Source of the DNA: Buchnera aphidicola (Microlophium carnosum)
Lineage (GTDB): Bacteria; Pseudomonadota; Gammaproteobacteria; Enterobacterales; Enterobacteriaceae
Length of the DNA: 64,000 nt
Assembly (NCBI GenBank): GCA_011752475.1
Contig: CP048747.1
Span: forward strand, 310,001 to 374,000
Direction of reading: 5' to 3'
Positions within the stretch are counted from its first letter, which is position 1. The number at the start of each line of letters is the position of its first letter. Below are positions 19,517 to 30,555 of this stretch, one piece after another. The translations under genes and the position numbers were made by a program. The notes beneath the pieces were generated by a model. That model was not told the origin of the DNA, did no database searches, and was given only the letters and a program-made list of their open reading frames with translations.

Positions 19517-20521
19517 ATGACTATTAAAGTAGGTATTAATGGATTCGGTCGTATTGGACGTGTATTATTTCGACTTGCTCAAAAACGTTCGGAAATTGAG
19601 ATTGTAGCTATCAATGATTTATTAACTCCTGAATATATAGCTTATATGTTAAAATATGATTCTACACATGGTATCTTTAAAAAAGATATTGAAGTTAACA
19701 AAGAACATATTATTATTAATGGAAAAAAAATTCGTGTCACTGCAATAAAAGATCCTGCAAAATTAATGTGGGACGATTTATCAATTGATGTAGTAATTGA
19801 ATCAACAGGTCTTTTTTTAACAGAAGAGTTAGCTTATAAACATATTTTAGCTGGTGCAAAAAAAGTAGTTATTACAGGTCCCTCAAAAGATAATATTCCA
19901 ATGTTTGTAAGAGGTGCTAACTTTCATAAATATAAAGGAGAAAAAATTGTATCTAATGCATCATGTACTACTAATTGTTTAGCTCCTTTATCTAAAGTAA
20001 TAGATGATAAATTTGGTATTATTGAAGGTTTAATGACTACTGTACATGCTAGTACAGCTACGCAAAAAATTGTCGATGGAGCTTCTCAAAAAGATTGGAG
20101 AGGCGGCAGAGGAACATTGCAGAATATTATTCCATCTTCTACTGGAGCAGCTCTTGCTGTGGGAAAAGTTTTACCAAATTTAAATGGTAGACTAACTGGA
20201 ATAGCTTTTAGAGTACCAGTATCAAATATATCTGTAGTAGATTTAACAGTGCGTTATAAAAAATCTGCTACATACGCTGAAATATGTCAAGTAATACAAC
20301 AAGCTTCTCAAGAAGAAATGAAAGGAATTTTAGGATATACTGAAGATGAAGTTGTTTCTACAGATTTTAGTGGTGAAGAATTAACTTCTATTTTTGATGC
20401 TAAAGCAGGTTTGTCTCTAAATAAAAATTTTGCTAAACTTATTTCTTGGTATGATAATGAAACAGGTTATTCTAGCAAAGTTCTCGATTTAGTATCTTTA
20501 GTATCTGGTATACAGATATAA
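19517..20521 (+). CDS. gapA: Glyceraldehyde-3-phosphate dehydrogenase
   Basis: Glycolytic enzyme that oxidises glyceraldehyde-3-phosphate with NAD+ and phosphate. It has 334 residues against 331 in E. coli. The Rossmann start [12 protein letters not shown], catalytic cysteine in [12 protein letters not shown], histidine-containing [15 protein letters not shown] and C-terminal [10 protein letters not shown] are intact. GGTGAAA lies just before the ATG. The spacing from lolE (112 bases) and the long downstream gap suggest a monocistronic unit, likely ended by hairpins at 20595 and 20664. Confidence 0.98.
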   Translation: MTIKVGINGFGRIGRVLFRLAQKRSEIEIVAINDLLTPEYIAYMLKYDSTHGIFKKDIEVNKEHIIINGKKIRVTAIKDPAKLMWDDLSIDVVIESTGLFLTEELAYKHILAGAKKVVITGPSKDNIPMFVRGANFHKYKGEKIVSNASCTTNCLAPLSKVIDDKFGIIEGLMTTVHASTATQKIVDGASQKDWRGGRGTLQNIIPSSTGAALAVGKVLPNLNGRLTGIAFRVPVSNISVVDLTVRYKKSATYAEICQVIQQASQEEMKGILGYTEDEVVSTDFSGEELTSIFDAKAGLSLNKNFAKLISWYDNETGYSSKVLDLVSLVSGIQI

Positions 20522-20594
20522 AATATAATTATAGTAATAATTATTTTTTAAAATATAAATATAATTTTTTATTTTTAAAAGAGTCTCATTGACA

Positions 20595-20616
20595 CTGTCA
20601 TTAAAAAAAATGATAG
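20595..20616 (+). terminator. Candidate terminator hairpin of gapA
   Basis: Arms CTGTCATT and AATGATAG (one G-U pair) close a loop of six A, 74 bases after the gapA stop, followed by a T-rich stretch. It is a plausible intrinsic terminator. Confidence 0.5.
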
Positions 20617-20663
20617 ATATATTTTATTTTTGTATTTTACATATATTTGTATTGCACATATAC

Positions 20664-20693
20664 GGCGGTATTAATTTTATATTTAATACCGCC
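20664..20693. terminator. GC-rich 11-bp hairpin between gapA and fldA
   Basis: Perfect 11-base arms GGCGGTATTAA and TTAATACCGCC around the 8-base loop TTTTATAT. The GGCGG/CCGCC base is striking in a spacer that is otherwise nearly all A/T, so it is likely under selection. It lies between convergent genes and could act in both directions, though no clean T-run follows on either strand. Confidence 0.65.
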
Positions 20694-21057
20694 ATTTATA
20701 ATATTAACAAATACATTTTAACAATATACTGTTGATCTATAGATTAATATTAATTAATTAGCTCTCTTGATATTTTTTATACATATGAATATATTTATAT
20801 TTAAAAAAATAATATATTTTTTATTTGAACTTGAAGAAATTTGTACAATTAAATTATATAAAAATAGTATTTTAGAATGAATTTCTTATATCTTATACAC
20901 TTTTTATTAATAAGAAATTTTTCTTATAATATATATTATATAAAAAAATTCTTTTTTAGAAAACTAATTATATATAATTCATTATTTTTATAGTAAAAAA
21001 TTATAAATTGTTGTTATTTTTTAGTTTGATGTAAATTAAATTATGTTTTGTATTTTT

Positions 21058-21588
21058 TTATGTTGTGATATTTAAATTTATATTAAAACATGGAATAATT
21101 TCTTTTACCCACTGTTTTATTCTATGTGTAGTTTTTTCTGATTGTCGATCTTCATCTAAAAGTAATCCAACAAAATATTGTTCATTAAATAAAGCTTTAG
21201 ATTGTTCAAAACAATATTCTTTTGTAGACCACTTACCAATGATAGTTGCTTTATTTTTTTTTATAATATTATGAATTACACCTACTGCATCGCAAAAATA
21301 TTCACTATAATCTTCTTGATCACCACAACCAAATAATGCCACGGTTTTTCCTGAAAAATTAATTTTTTTTAAAGTTGGTAAAAAATCATCCCAATCACAC
21401 TGAACTTCACCATAATACCAAGTGGGTACTCCTAGTATTAAAGAATTAAAATTTTCAATATCTTTCTGGAAAGTATTGCTGATATCGTACAAAACAGACA
21501 TATCATTGCCTATATACTTTTGTATTAATTTAGCTATCTTTTCTGTATTTCCAGTATCACTTCCAAAGAAAATACCTATTTTTTCCAT
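21058..21588 (-). CDS. fldA: Flavodoxin 1
   Basis: FMN electron carrier. It has 176 residues, the E. coli FldA length. The FMN phosphate loop is [12 protein letters not shown] (residues 9-20), the isoalloxazine-stacking tryptophan is in [16 protein letters not shown], and the tyrosine is in [16 protein letters not shown]. It is transcribed leftward toward gapA and flanked by long noncoding stretches on both sides, so it is probably monocistronic. It is the expected reductant of RlmN, IspG and BioB. Confidence 0.97.
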   Translation of the reverse strand: MEKIGIFFGSDTGNTEKIAKLIQKYIGNDMSVLYDISNTFQKDIENFNSLILGVPTWYYGEVQCDWDDFLPTLKKINFSGKTVALFGCGDQEDYSEYFCDAVGVIHNIIKKNKATIIGKWSTKEYCFEQSKALFNEQYFVGLLLDEDRQSEKTTHRIKQWVKEIIPCFNINLNITT

Positions 21589-22075
21589 TTTAGTATCCTA
21601 TAATACAACATATTTTTAATATAGACATATGTTAATATATTTATATATTAATTTGTTAAAAAATAAATGTTTAATATTTTGTAAACTATATAAGTTTATT
21701 CTTTAATGAAAAAAATTATATTTATTTTATTGTTTAAACAGATACATAATTTATATTAAATTTAAATATAAAAATGTTTTTGTCATATATCTTCTATAAA
21801 AAAATTCAATAAAAAAATTGTTGCTCGATTTTTTTTTATTTTATCTATATTATAACAATATAATCATAAAAATTTTAACAATATAATTGTTATAAAAAAT
21901 GTAATTATTTTTTAAATTAATTTATATATTTTATTAAATAAAAAATTATTTTTAATTTAAATAATTAATTATTACTCGTATATTTAAATAAGAAATATTT
22001 TTAAAAAATTTTCTATAAAAAATAATATGCATGTATAAGAAATTTTACTAATCTAATATATTAAATATAAATATT
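21589..22075. other. 487-base divergent spacer between fldA and phrB
   Basis: No gene is visible. Short inverted repeats occur, for example arms TTAATATAT and ATATATTAA around TT near 21631-21650 (just upstream of fldA), and TATAACAAT against ATTGTTATA near 21852-21895. None has a clear function. It presumably holds the divergent promoters of fldA and phrB. Confidence 0.55.
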
Positions 22076-23506
22076 ATGCAAAAAAATTTAGTTTGGTTTC
22101 GTAATGATCTTCGATTGTATGATAATACGGCTTTATATCAAGCATGTAAATCTGATGAAGATAAAGTAATAGGTTTGTTTATTGCTACTCCTAAACAATG
22201 GAATAATCACTATATTTCGAAAAAAAAAATCGCTTTTATTTATTATAATTTAGTGTCTTTACAAGAAGAATTGTTAAAATTAAATATTGTTTTATACTAT
22301 CATGAATCTACTGATTTTTTAAATTCTGTAGAATTTCTTATGTTTTTTTGTGAACAACATAAAATCAATAATTTATTTTATAATTATCAATATGAAATAA
22401 ATGAACGTAATCGAGACTGTTTAGTAAAAAAAAAATTATCTCAAAAAGGATTTTGTGTAAAAGGTTTTCATGATAGTATTTTATTTACTAATAAAAAAAT
22501 TAGAAATCAAAACAACGAAACATATAAAGTATTTACTTTTTTCAAGAAGCAAATAATGCAGAATTTATCTAATAATATACCTCATTGTTTTCCTATTCCT
22601 TCGATAAGAAAACCTGATAGAGATATTTTCTTAACTCCTATCCCATTACCAAATTTAAATTTAAATAGAAATGTTTTCCCAATTGGAGAAAAAAATGCTA
22701 TTAATCGCTTAAAAAATTTTTGCATGTATAAAATTGATGATTATTCGTACAAACGAGATTTTCCTTTCTTAGATGGTACTAGCATGTTATCTCCATATTT
22801 ATCTGCAGGGATAATATCATCTCGACACTGTATGATGATGATTTTAAAAAAAAAATATAGTTTTTCATCAAATATTCTTTTTACTTCCTCTTGGTTTAAT
22901 CAAATATTATGGCGTGATTTTTATTATCATTTATTAATTGGATTTCCGAATATTAGTAAATCTGAATCATTGGTTGAGTGGGAAAGAGAAATAGATTGGA
23001 TTAATAGCATAAAACACTTTAATGCCTGGAAAGAAGGAAGAACAGGTTTTCCTATAATAGATGCTGGTATGAGACAATTAAATGAACTAGGTTGGATGCA
23101 TAATAGATTAAGAATGATTACATCTAGTTTTTTAGTAAAAAATCTTTTAATTAATTGGAGAAAAGGAGAAAAATATTTTATATCTCATTTAATTGATGGA
23201 GATTTAGCACTAAATAGTGGAGGCTGGCAATGGTCAGCATCAGTGGGATGTGATTCTGTACCTTATATACGAATGTTTAATCCATTATCTCAATCAAAGT
23301 TTTTTGATACATCAGGTATTTTTATAAAGAAATTTATTCCCGAATTAAAAAATATACCTAATAATTACATTCATCAACCACATGAATGGTCAACACGACA
23401 AAACTTTAAAATAGATTATCCTGTCCCTATTATCAATTATAGTGACAGCAGAAAAAAAAATTTATTAATATTTAACCAAGCACGATTAAAATGTAAAAAA
23501 AAATAG
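22076..23506 (+). CDS. phrB: Deoxyribodipyrimidine photolyase
   Basis: Blue-light-driven repair of cyclobutane pyrimidine dimers, with FAD plus an antenna cofactor. It has 476 residues against 472 in E. coli. The N-terminal antenna domain starts LVWFRNDLRLYDNTALY. The FAD domain shows YLSAGIISSRH, WFNQILWRDFYYHL, FPIIDAGMRQLNELGWMHNR and SGGWQWSASVGCDSVPYIRMFNP. No Shine-Dalgarno precedes the ATG. It is followed after 12 bases by the Nif3-family gene, as in the phr-ybgI order of E. coli. A photolyase in an endosymbiont is notable but known for Buchnera. Confidence 0.96.
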   Translation: MQKNLVWFRNDLRLYDNTALYQACKSDEDKVIGLFIATPKQWNNHYISKKKIAFIYYNLVSLQEELLKLNIVLYYHESTDFLNSVEFLMFFCEQHKINNLFYNYQYEINERNRDCLVKKKLSQKGFCVKGFHDSILFTNKKIRNQNNETYKVFTFFKKQIMQNLSNNIPHCFPIPSIRKPDRDIFLTPIPLPNLNLNRNVFPIGEKNAINRLKNFCMYKIDDYSYKRDFPFLDGTSMLSPYLSAGIISSRHCMMMILKKKYSFSSNILFTSSWFNQILWRDFYYHLLIGFPNISKSESLVEWEREIDWINSIKHFNAWKEGRTGFPIIDAGMRQLNELGWMHNRLRMITSSFLVKNLLINWRKGEKYFISHLIDGDLALNSGGWQWSASVGCDSVPYIRMFNPLSQSKFFDTSGIFIKKFIPELKNIPNNYIHQPHEWSTRQNFKIDYPVPIINYSDSRKKNLLIFNQARLKCKKK

Positions 23507-23518
23507 GCTTAACAATTT

Positions 23519-24262
23519 ATGAATAATTTTTTTTTAGAAGAACTTATTAACAAAAAATTATCATCTAATCAATGTAATGATATAGTTCCGAATGGTTTAC
23601 AAATTGAAGGAGAAAAAAGAGTAAAAAAAATTATTACTGGAGTTACTGCTTGCCAATCTTTATTAGATAAAGCGCTATTGTTCGATGCTAATACTATAAT
23701 AGTTCATCATGGTTATTTCTGGAAAAATGAATCACAATATATACATAACATGCAAAGAAAAAGATTAAAAACTATACTTTCTCATGATATTAACTTATAT
23801 AGTTGGCATTTACCCTTAGATATTCATCCAGAATTAGGAAATAACGCGCAAATAGCTAAAAAATTAAATATTTGTATTCAAGGAAATATTTTACCTTATG
23901 TTTTTTGGGGGATTATAAAAAACAAAATGACAGGTTTTGAATTTGCAAATAAAATAGAAAAAGAATTTAAAAAATACCCCATACATCTATATGAAAATGC
24001 TCCATGTTATATTAGTCGTATTGCTTGGTGTAGTGGTAGAGGACAAGGCTTTATTAAACAAGCATGTGCATTTGGAATTGATGCTTTTTTAACAGGTGAA
24101 ATTTCAGAAGAAACTGTTCATATTGCTAGAGAGTTAGGAATTCATTTTTTTTCTTTAGGACATCATGCTACTGAAAAAGATGGTATTAAATCTTTAGGTG
24201 AATGGTTACATAATAAATATAATTTATGTGTTAATTTTATTGATATTTATAATCCTGCATAA
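23519..24262 (+). CDS. ybgI: Nif3-family (DUF34) dinuclear-metal protein YbgI
   Basis: It has 247 residues, equal to E. coli YbgI; members form toroidal hexamers with a dinuclear metal site, and their substrate is debated (GTP cyclohydrolase I type 2 is a common database name). Metal ligands are visible: HH in IIVHHGYFWKNES, H and D in WHLPLDIHPELGNN, and the C-terminal GHHATEKDG. The block DAFLTGEISEE is conserved. It lies 12 bases after phrB and probably shares its transcript; a strong terminator candidate follows at 24363. Confidence 0.92.
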   Translation: MNNFFLEELINKKLSSNQCNDIVPNGLQIEGEKRVKKIITGVTACQSLLDKALLFDANTIIVHHGYFWKNESQYIHNMQRKRLKTILSHDINLYSWHLPLDIHPELGNNAQIAKKLNICIQGNILPYVFWGIIKNKMTGFEFANKIEKEFKKYPIHLYENAPCYISRIAWCSGRGQGFIKQACAFGIDAFLTGEISEETVHIARELGIHFFSLGHHATEKDGIKSLGEWLHNKYNLCVNFIDIYNPA

Positions 24263-24362
24263 TTTTATTCAACTAATATTTAATCATCGCAAATAATTTA
24301 AAGTAATTTTTTACTTTCTTAAATAAATTCGATTTTTTATTATATAGATTATACAGTAATCA

Positions 24363-24396
24363 ATATATTTATATATTTTTATAAATATATTTTTTT
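24363..24396 (+). terminator. Intrinsic terminator after ybgI
   Basis: Perfect 11-base arms ATATATTTATA (24363-24373) and TATAAATATAT (24380-24390) around a 6-base loop, followed by a T-run. It lies 100 bases past the ybgI stop and 50 bases before sucA. The stem is A/T only, but the T-tract supports a terminator. Confidence 0.55.
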
Positions 24397-24446
24397 GATT
24401 TAAAATATTTATAATATTTTATATAAAAACTTTTTAAAAGAACATT

Positions 24447-27188
24447 ATGAACAAAGATAAAATAAAATATTGGTTAAATTCTTCTTGGTTGTCTAGAGAT
24501 AATCAAGATTATATAGAAAAAATATATAAAAATTTTCTAATAGATGATCAATCTGTAGATATTATGTGGAATGAAGCATTTTTAGAACTTACCAAAGAAC
24601 AAAACAATATTGACTTTAAAAATGATATAAAAAAAAAGAAAGATTTACTTATTAATAAAATTAATAATCTTATTCATGCATTTCAAACAGAAGGTTATAA
24701 ACAATCTTTAATTGATCCACTTAAATTAATAAAACAAAAAAACATTCCAAATTTAGATCTTTCATATTATGATTTTTCGCAAGAAGAGATACAAAAGAAT
24801 ATTGAAATTAATTTCAAAAATTGTAATAAGTTTCAAACTAATGTTGCAAGTTTATATAAAATATTATCCAAAAAATACTGTGGTTCTATTGGTTTTGAAT
24901 ATATGTATATCGATAACGTATTAGAAAAACAGTGGATTACACAATATATAGAATCTTTTTTTGATGAGAACTTATTATCTACAGAAGAAAAAATAAAATT
25001 TTTAAAAGAAATAACTTATGCTGAAACTTTAGAAAAATATATTGGAAAAAAGTTTCCTGGTGCTAAGCGTTTTTCTTTAGAAGGAGCAGAAACATTAATT
25101 CCTATGCTACATGAAATAATAAGATTTTCAAAAAACAACAATATATCTGAAATAATATTAGGTATGGCTCATAGAGGCAGATTAAATGTGCTTGTAAATG
25201 TTTTAAATAAAAGTCCAAAAATCTTATTTGATGAGTTTTCAGGTTTAGAGCCATCTAAAACAATCAGTGGTGATGTTAAATATCATTTAGGAGGAACTTC
25301 AGAAATAAAAAATGAAAAAAAAATAAACTTTCATATGGCATATAATCCATCTCATTTAGAAATTATTAATCCTGTTGTTTCGGGGATAGCTCGATCTTAT
25401 ATAGATGAAATGAATAAATTAGATAGTGAAATTTTACCTATTAGCATTCATGGAGATGCTTCTGTAATTGGTCAAGGTGTAGTGCAAGAAACATTAAATA
25501 TGTCTCAAACAGAAGGCTATAAAGTAGGCGGAACCGTGCATATAGTGATTAATAATCAAATTGGATTTACGACTTCTAATCCTAGACATCTTCGTTCTAG
25601 TCAATATTGTACAGATATTGCTAAAACAATTCAGGCACCTATTTTTCATGTTAATACGGATGACGTAGAAGCATCTATTTTTACTATTCAACTAGCTCTT
25701 CACTTTAAAAAAAAATTTAAAAAAGATGTTTTTATAGATTTAGTTTGTTATAGACGTAATGGACATAATGAAGTAGATGAACCGTCTGTTACACAACCTG
25801 TCATGTATCACAAGATAAAAAATCATCTTACTACAAGAAAAATATATTCTGATTTATTAATATCTAAAAATATAATAACATCTAACAAGAATCAAGAAAT
25901 CACCAATAAATATTTTCTTAAATTACAAACAGGTCAGTATATTTTTTCAAGATCTAAAAAAATATCTTTTAAAAATGATAGTCTCACAGAAAAGAAAAAA
26001 ATTAAAAAAATACAAAAAACAATAAATTTTTCTAATTTACAAAAATTAGCTTTTTTAATTAATAGTATTCCTGATTCAGTTAAAATGCACAATCGAGTTA
26101 AAAAAATCTACGAAGAAAGATTAAAGATGGCTCAAAACTTAAAATTATTTGACTGGGGAGCAGCTGAAACACTAGCTTATGCAACAATTATTAATGAAGG
26201 AATTTCTTGTCGTATTTCTGGAGAAGATGTAAGAAGAGGTACTTTTTTCCATCGTCATGCTTTTATTCATGATCAGGTTGATGGTTCTATTTACGTTCCA
26301 TTAAATAATATTAGTAAGATACAGGGAAGATTCCAAATTTGGGACTCTGTATTATCAGAAGAAGCAGTTTTAGCTTTTGAATATGGATATTCTTTATTTC
26401 AGTCTAACACACTGACTATTTGGGAAGCTCAATTTGGTGATTTTATTAATGGCGCTCAAATAGTTATTGATCAGTTTATAAGTTCTGGTGAACAAAAATG
26501 GAATAAAAAATCTAATTTAATTCTTTTATTACCTCATGGTTATGAAGGACAGGGACCTGAGCATTCATCTTCTAGAATTGAACGATTTCTTCAACTTTGT
26601 GCAGAAAGAAATATGAAAGTTTGCATTCCTACAACATCATCTCAAATCTTTCATCTTTTACGGCAACAAATATTCAATAAAATTTATAAACCATTGATTA
26701 TTTTTACTCCAAAATCTCTGTTAAGAAATTCGATGGCATACTCTTCTTTTAGTACTCTTATTCATAGTAAATTTGAAAAAATAATAGATGAAATAGATAA
26801 TGTTAATAAACAAGAAACCCGTCTTATTTTTTGTTCTGGAAAAATATACTATGATTTATTACAAAATCGTCGTGAAAAAAAAATTAATTCTATTCTCTTA
26901 ATTCGTATTGAACAATTATATCCATTTCCAAAAAATGAAATAGTACAAATACTAAAAAATTATTGTTACATAAAAGATTATGTATGGTGCCAAGAAGAAC
27001 CCTATAATCAAGGTGCTTGGCTTTATATTAAAGATTATCTAAATGATATGTTGCCATCATGTTCCTCATTAAAATATATCGGTCGTACATCTTCAGCTTC
27101 ACCTGCAGTTGGTTATTTTTCTATTCATAAAAAACAACAAGAAATAATTATTCAAAATGCATTAAATATTAATTCAATAACAGGATAG
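24447..27188 (+). CDS. sucA: 2-oxoglutarate dehydrogenase E1 component
   Basis: Thiamin-diphosphate decarboxylase of the 2-oxoglutarate dehydrogenase complex. It has 913 residues against 933 in E. coli. Conserved blocks run the whole length: [108 protein letters not shown] and [13 protein letters not shown]. It is 3 bases from sucB, so the pair is co-transcribed. The shared E3 subunit (lpdA) is not in the window; in Buchnera it is with aceEF elsewhere. Succinate dehydrogenase genes, which neighbour sucAB in E. coli, are absent here. Confidence 0.98.
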   Translation: MNKDKIKYWLNSSWLSRDNQDYIEKIYKNFLIDDQSVDIMWNEAFLELTKEQNNIDFKNDIKKKKDLLINKINNLIHAFQTEGYKQSLIDPLKLIKQKNIPNLDLSYYDFSQEEIQKNIEINFKNCNKFQTNVASLYKILSKKYCGSIGFEYMYIDNVLEKQWITQYIESFFDENLLSTEEKIKFLKEITYAETLEKYIGKKFPGAKRFSLEGAETLIPMLHEIIRFSKNNNISEIILGMAHRGRLNVLVNVLNKSPKILFDEFSGLEPSKTISGDVKYHLGGTSEIKNEKKINFHMAYNPSHLEIINPVVSGIARSYIDEMNKLDSEILPISIHGDASVIGQGVVQETLNMSQTEGYKVGGTVHIVINNQIGFTTSNPRHLRSSQYCTDIAKTIQAPIFHVNTDDVEASIFTIQLALHFKKKFKKDVFIDLVCYRRNGHNEVDEPSVTQPVMYHKIKNHLTTRKIYSDLLISKNIITSNKNQEITNKYFLKLQTGQYIFSRSKKISFKNDSLTEKKKIKKIQKTINFSNLQKLAFLINSIPDSVKMHNRVKKIYEERLKMAQNLKLFDWGAAETLAYATIINEGISCRISGEDVRRGTFFHRHAFIHDQVDGSIYVPLNNISKIQGRFQIWDSVLSEEAVLAFEYGYSLFQSNTLTIWEAQFGDFINGAQIVIDQFISSGEQKWNKKSNLILLLPHGYEGQGPEHSSSRIERFLQLCAERNMKVCIPTTSSQIFHLLRQQIFNKIYKPLIIFTPKSLLRNSMAYSSFSTLIHSKFEKIIDEIDNVNKQETRLIFCSGKIYYDLLQNRREKKINSILLIRIEQLYPFPKNEIVQILKNYCYIKDYVWCQEEPYNQGAWLYIKDYLNDMLPSCSSLKYIGRTSSASPAVGYFSIHKKQQEIIIQNALNINSITG

Positions 27189-27191
27189 GGC

Positions 27192-28439
27192 ATGAAAAAA
27201 ATAAATATTCTTGTTCCAGATTTACCAGAATCTATTAGTGACGCAACAGTTGTAAAATGGTATAAAAAAATAGGAGATATAATTAATTGTGACGATAACA
27301 TAGTTGATATTGAAACAGATAAAGTAATGTTAGAGGTGTCTTCACCATGTGATGGAGTATTACAATCAATTTTACAAGAAGAAGGAAAAATAGTTAAATC
27401 TCAGCAAATACTTGGTGAAATAAACGAATTGGATATTATTCAGAATAATATTATAGGAAAAGAACAAGATTCATTAAATAAAATAAAAAGTGCTATAACT
27501 AAAGAAGAAAAAGAAAAAATAATATTTTCTTTGCAGGATAATAAAAAATATCTTACTCCATCCATAAGACGATTAATTAAAACACATGAAACTAATAAAT
27601 GTTCTTTACATAACATAACAGAAACAAGTAATGAAATTAATTCTGAAAATACCATAAAAAAAGAAGTAAAGCAATCAGATATAAATCCGTCAAATTGCAA
27701 TACCTTAAATCCAAATCAGTATAATGAAAAAGAAAATAAAAAATTTGAAAATAGAGTAAAAATGACTCGACTACGCCAAAGAATTGCAGAGCGATTATTA
27801 GAAAGTAAAAATAATACAGCTATGTTAACAACTTTCAATGAAGTAAATATGAAACCAATCATACTTTTACGTGAAAAATATGGCGAAGATTTTAAAAAAA
27901 AACATGGCATTAGAATTGGATTTATGTCTTTTTTTGTAAAAGCAGTTGTTCATGGATTAAAAAATTTTCCAGAAATAAATGCTTATATAGATAAAACAGA
28001 TATAGTTTTTTATAAAAATTTTGATATAAGCATTGCTATTTCAACACCAAGAGGATTAATAACACCAGTATTAAAGAATAGTGACAAAATGACAATGTCA
28101 GAAATAGAAAAAAAAATAAAAGAATTTTCTATAAAAGGATTTCAAAATAAAATTAATATTAAAGAATTAATTGGTGGAAATTTTACCATTACTAATGGGG
28201 GTATTTTTGGTTCTTTAATGTCTACACCTATTATTAATCCTCCTCAAACAGCCATATTAGGCATGCATATGATTCAAGAACGTCCAGTAGTTGTTAATGG
28301 AAAAATTAAAATTCTTCCAATGATGTATCTAGCATTATCTTATGATCATCGTTTAATAGATGGGAAAGAGTCTGTGGGTTTTTTAGTAAATATAAAAAAT
28401 ATATTAGAAGATTTCACTCGTATTTTAATTGATATTTAA
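27192..28439 (+). CDS. sucB: 2-oxoglutarate dehydrogenase E2 (dihydrolipoamide succinyltransferase)
   Basis: Core subunit of the complex; it transfers succinyl groups to CoA. It has 415 residues against 405 in E. coli. The N-terminal lipoyl domain has the lipoylated lysine K44 in [11 protein letters not shown]. The catalytic domain starts near residue 185 ([18 protein letters not shown]) and has the active-site motif [12 protein letters not shown]. Between them, the peripheral subunit-binding domain is only half recognisable: [12 protein letters not shown] (121-132) is kept, but the usual GTGxGGRxTxxD loop is replaced by asparagine/serine/glutamate-rich sequence (about 141-170). Binding of E1/E3 may therefore be altered. 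Confidence 0.97.
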   Translation: MKKINILVPDLPESISDATVVKWYKKIGDIINCDDNIVDIETDKVMLEVSSPCDGVLQSILQEEGKIVKSQQILGEINELDIIQNNIIGKEQDSLNKIKSAITKEEKEKIIFSLQDNKKYLTPSIRRLIKTHETNKCSLHNITETSNEINSENTIKKEVKQSDINPSNCNTLNPNQYNEKENKKFENRVKMTRLRQRIAERLLESKNNTAMLTTFNEVNMKPIILLREKYGEDFKKKHGIRIGFMSFFVKAVVHGLKNFPEINAYIDKTDIVFYKNFDISIAISTPRGLITPVLKNSDKMTMSEIEKKIKEFSIKGFQNKINIKELIGGNFTITNGGIFGSLMSTPIINPPQTAILGMHMIQERPVVVNGKIKILPMMYLALSYDHRLIDGKESVGFLVNIKNILEDFTRILIDI

Positions 28440-28471
28440 AATTATTTTTTATAATTTAGTATTATATACTT

Positions 28472-28512
28472 TAAAAGTACAGTAATTAAATTCATTATAA
28501 ACTGTACTTTTA
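28472..28512 (+). terminator. Intrinsic terminator after sucAB
   Basis: Perfect 12-base arms TAAAAGTACAGT and ACTGTACTTTTA around a 17-base loop, 32 bases past the sucB stop. The right arm runs into T-rich sequence. It is a convincing end for the sucAB transcript. Confidence 0.65.
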
Positions 28513-28630
28513 TTATTAAAACCAATAACAAATAAAAATTTTTATATAAAAAAATAATTTTAAAAATAAAAAATAAATGATTTATGCTAATAATTAATCT
28601 TTTATAGATACAGGATAATAAGAGAAAAAA

Positions 28631-29326
28631 ATGAAAACTAATAAAGTAGTTTTAATTAGACATGGTCAAAGTGAATGGAATGAATTAAATCAATTTACTG
28701 GATGGCATGATGCTGAATTATCTGAACAAGGAAGAAATGAAGCTAAATCTGCTGCTATCTTGTTAAAAAAAGAAAAATTTTATTTTAATTGTGCATATAC
28801 ATCTGTATTAAAACGAGCTATTCATACTTTACAATATATTTTAGATGAATTAAACCAGACCTGGTTATCAGTTAAAAAATCTTGGCGTTTGAATGAAAGA
28901 CATTATGGTTCATTAGAAGGATTAAATAAAGACGAAGTAATTAAAAAATATGGAAAACAAAAAGTTCTTTTATGGAGAAGAAGTTTTAATATTATCCCTC
29001 CTCAAATCAACATACAAGATAAACGTTTCCCTGGAAATGATCTACGCTATTCTCATTTAAATATTGATGATCTTCCTTTAGGAGAAAGTTTAGAACTTAC
29101 TGCAAAACGAGTTATACCTTATTGGAATAAAATTATTTACCCTCAATTAAAAAAAAATAAAAAAATACTTATTGTAGCACATGGCAATTCTTTGCGTGCT
29201 TTAATACAATATTTAAATAAAATAGATAATAAAGAAATTTTAGAATTAAATATTCCTACTGCAAAACCTATTATTTTAGATTTTGATAAAAATAATAATT
29301 CCACTAAATGGTACTACTTAAAATAA
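28631..29326 (+). CDS. gpmA: 2,3-bisphosphoglycerate-dependent phosphoglycerate mutase
   Basis: Interconverts 3- and 2-phosphoglycerate. It has 231 residues against 250 in E. coli. The phosphohistidine motif is [20 protein letters not shown] (residues 6-25). [25 protein letters not shown] and the second histidine in [11 protein letters not shown] are intact. The order gpmA-pfkA-tpiA groups three glycolytic genes in 3.5 kb. A long hairpin follows at 29396. Confidence 0.97.
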   Translation: MKTNKVVLIRHGQSEWNELNQFTGWHDAELSEQGRNEAKSAAILLKKEKFYFNCAYTSVLKRAIHTLQYILDELNQTWLSVKKSWRLNERHYGSLEGLNKDEVIKKYGKQKVLLWRRSFNIIPPQINIQDKRFPGNDLRYSHLNIDDLPLGESLELTAKRVIPYWNKIIYPQLKKNKKILIVAHGNSLRALIQYLNKIDNKEILELNIPTAKPIILDFDKNNNSTKWYYLK

Positions 29327-29395
29327 TTTTCTTGACAAACTATTATTAATTTTTCTGTCACCTAAACACTTAAATACTGATTTTTTCTAGTTATG

Positions 29396-29439
29396 TTTAG
29401 AAATATATTTATATCAAGTAATATAAATATATTTCTAAA
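29396..29439 (+). terminator. 19-bp perfect hairpin between gpmA and pfkA
   Basis: The arms at 29396-29414 and 29421-29439 are perfectly complementary over 19 bases, around the loop CAAGTA. It lies 70 bases after the gpmA stop and 89 before pfkA. All but two base pairs are A-T. It is a terminator or mRNA-end stabiliser candidate; no long T-run follows. Confidence 0.6.
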
Positions 29440-29527
29440 AAATATATTTAATAGATTTTTCATAAAAATTATTTTCAATCAAAAATAAAAAAATAAAATT
29501 TTATAGAAGTATAAAAAAGAGGTTCTA

Positions 29528-30490
29528 ATGATTAAAAAAATTGGAGTCTTAACCAGTGGTGGAGATGCTCCAGGAATGAATGCTGCAATTCGAGGAGTTG
29601 TTAGAACGGCACTTAGTGAAAAATTAGAAGTATTTGGAATTTACGATGGGTATTTAGGTTTATATGAAAACCGCATGGTTAAACTTGATAGATACAGTGT
29701 ATCTGACATGATTAACAGAGGTGGAACATTTTTAGGATCAGCTAGATTTTCTAGTTTTAATCAAGATAAAATACGTTCTATTGCAGTACAGAATATAAAA
29801 AAAAGAAAAATAGATGCTCTCGTGGTGATTGGAGGTGATGGATCCTATATAGGAGCTCAAAAATTAACAGAAATGGGTATACCATGTATTAGTATTCCAG
29901 GTACTATAGATAATGATGTGTCAGGTACTGATTATACAATCGGTTATTTTACAGCTTTACAAACAGTTGTTGAAGCTATTGATCGATTACGCGATACTTC
30001 TTCTTCTCATCAACGTATTTCTATCGTAGAAGTAATGGGAAGACATTGCGGTGATTTAACATTGTCTGCAGCTATCGCTGGTGGCTGTGAATTTATTGTA
30101 TTACCAGAAATTGACTATAAAAAAGAAGAATTAGTTATTGAAATTCAAGCAGGTATTGCTAAGGGAAAAAAACACGCTATTGTTGCAATAACAGAATATA
30201 TTTGTGATGTAGAAGAATTAGCACGTTATATTGAAAAAAAAACAAATCGAGAAACAAGAGCTACAATACTTGGTCACATTCAAAGAGGTGGAGCTCCTGT
30301 AGTATATGATCGTATATTAGCTTCAAGAATGGGTGCATATTCAGTTGAATTATTAGTACAAGGTTATCAAGGTAAATGCGTTGGAATAAAAAATGAAAAG
30401 ATGGTCTTTAATGATATAAAAAATGTACTGAAAAATATGAAACGTGTTTTTAAAAAAGATTGGTTAATTACTGCTAAAAAGTTATATTAA
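29528..30490 (+). CDS. pfkA: 6-phosphofructokinase, ATP-dependent
   Basis: Committing step of glycolysis (fructose-6-phosphate to fructose-1,6-bisphosphate). It has 320 residues, identical in length to E. coli PfkA. The ATP loop is [16 protein letters not shown], the catalytic block is [17 protein letters not shown] with the catalytic aspartate, and [12 protein letters not shown] and [11 protein letters not shown] are conserved. AGAGGT precedes the ATG. A GC-rich terminator follows directly. Confidence 0.98.
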   Translation: MIKKIGVLTSGGDAPGMNAAIRGVVRTALSEKLEVFGIYDGYLGLYENRMVKLDRYSVSDMINRGGTFLGSARFSSFNQDKIRSIAVQNIKKRKIDALVVIGGDGSYIGAQKLTEMGIPCISIPGTIDNDVSGTDYTIGYFTALQTVVEAIDRLRDTSSSHQRISIVEVMGRHCGDLTLSAAIAGGCEFIVLPEIDYKKEELVIEIQAGIAKGKKHAIVAITEYICDVEELARYIEKKTNRETRATILGHIQRGGAPVVYDRILASRMGAYSVELLVQGYQGKCVGIKNEKMVFNDIKNVLKNMKRVFKKDWLITAKKLY

Positions 30491-30499
30491 CAAAAAATT

Positions 30500-30529
30500 A
30501 GCGCCGGTTTTAACGGCGCTCTGATTTTT
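30500..30529 (+). terminator. Rho-independent terminator of pfkA
   Basis: Arms AGCGCCG and CGGCGCT (7 bp, six of them G-C) enclose GTTTTAA, and are followed by CTGATTTTT. It starts 10 bases past the pfkA stop and separates pfkA from glpF. This is the most classical intrinsic terminator in the window. Confidence 0.88.
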
Positions 30530-30555
30530 AAAAAAAGTGATGCAGGTTTTAAAAA

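Larger units (their letters stand above)
20522..21057. other. 536-base noncoding spacer between convergent gapA and fldA
   Basis: No gene is seen on either strand. The first 170 bases hold two hairpins (listed separately), one of them unusually GC-rich for this genome. The remaining 360 bases are A/T tracts with no feature I can support. Confidence 0.6.
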
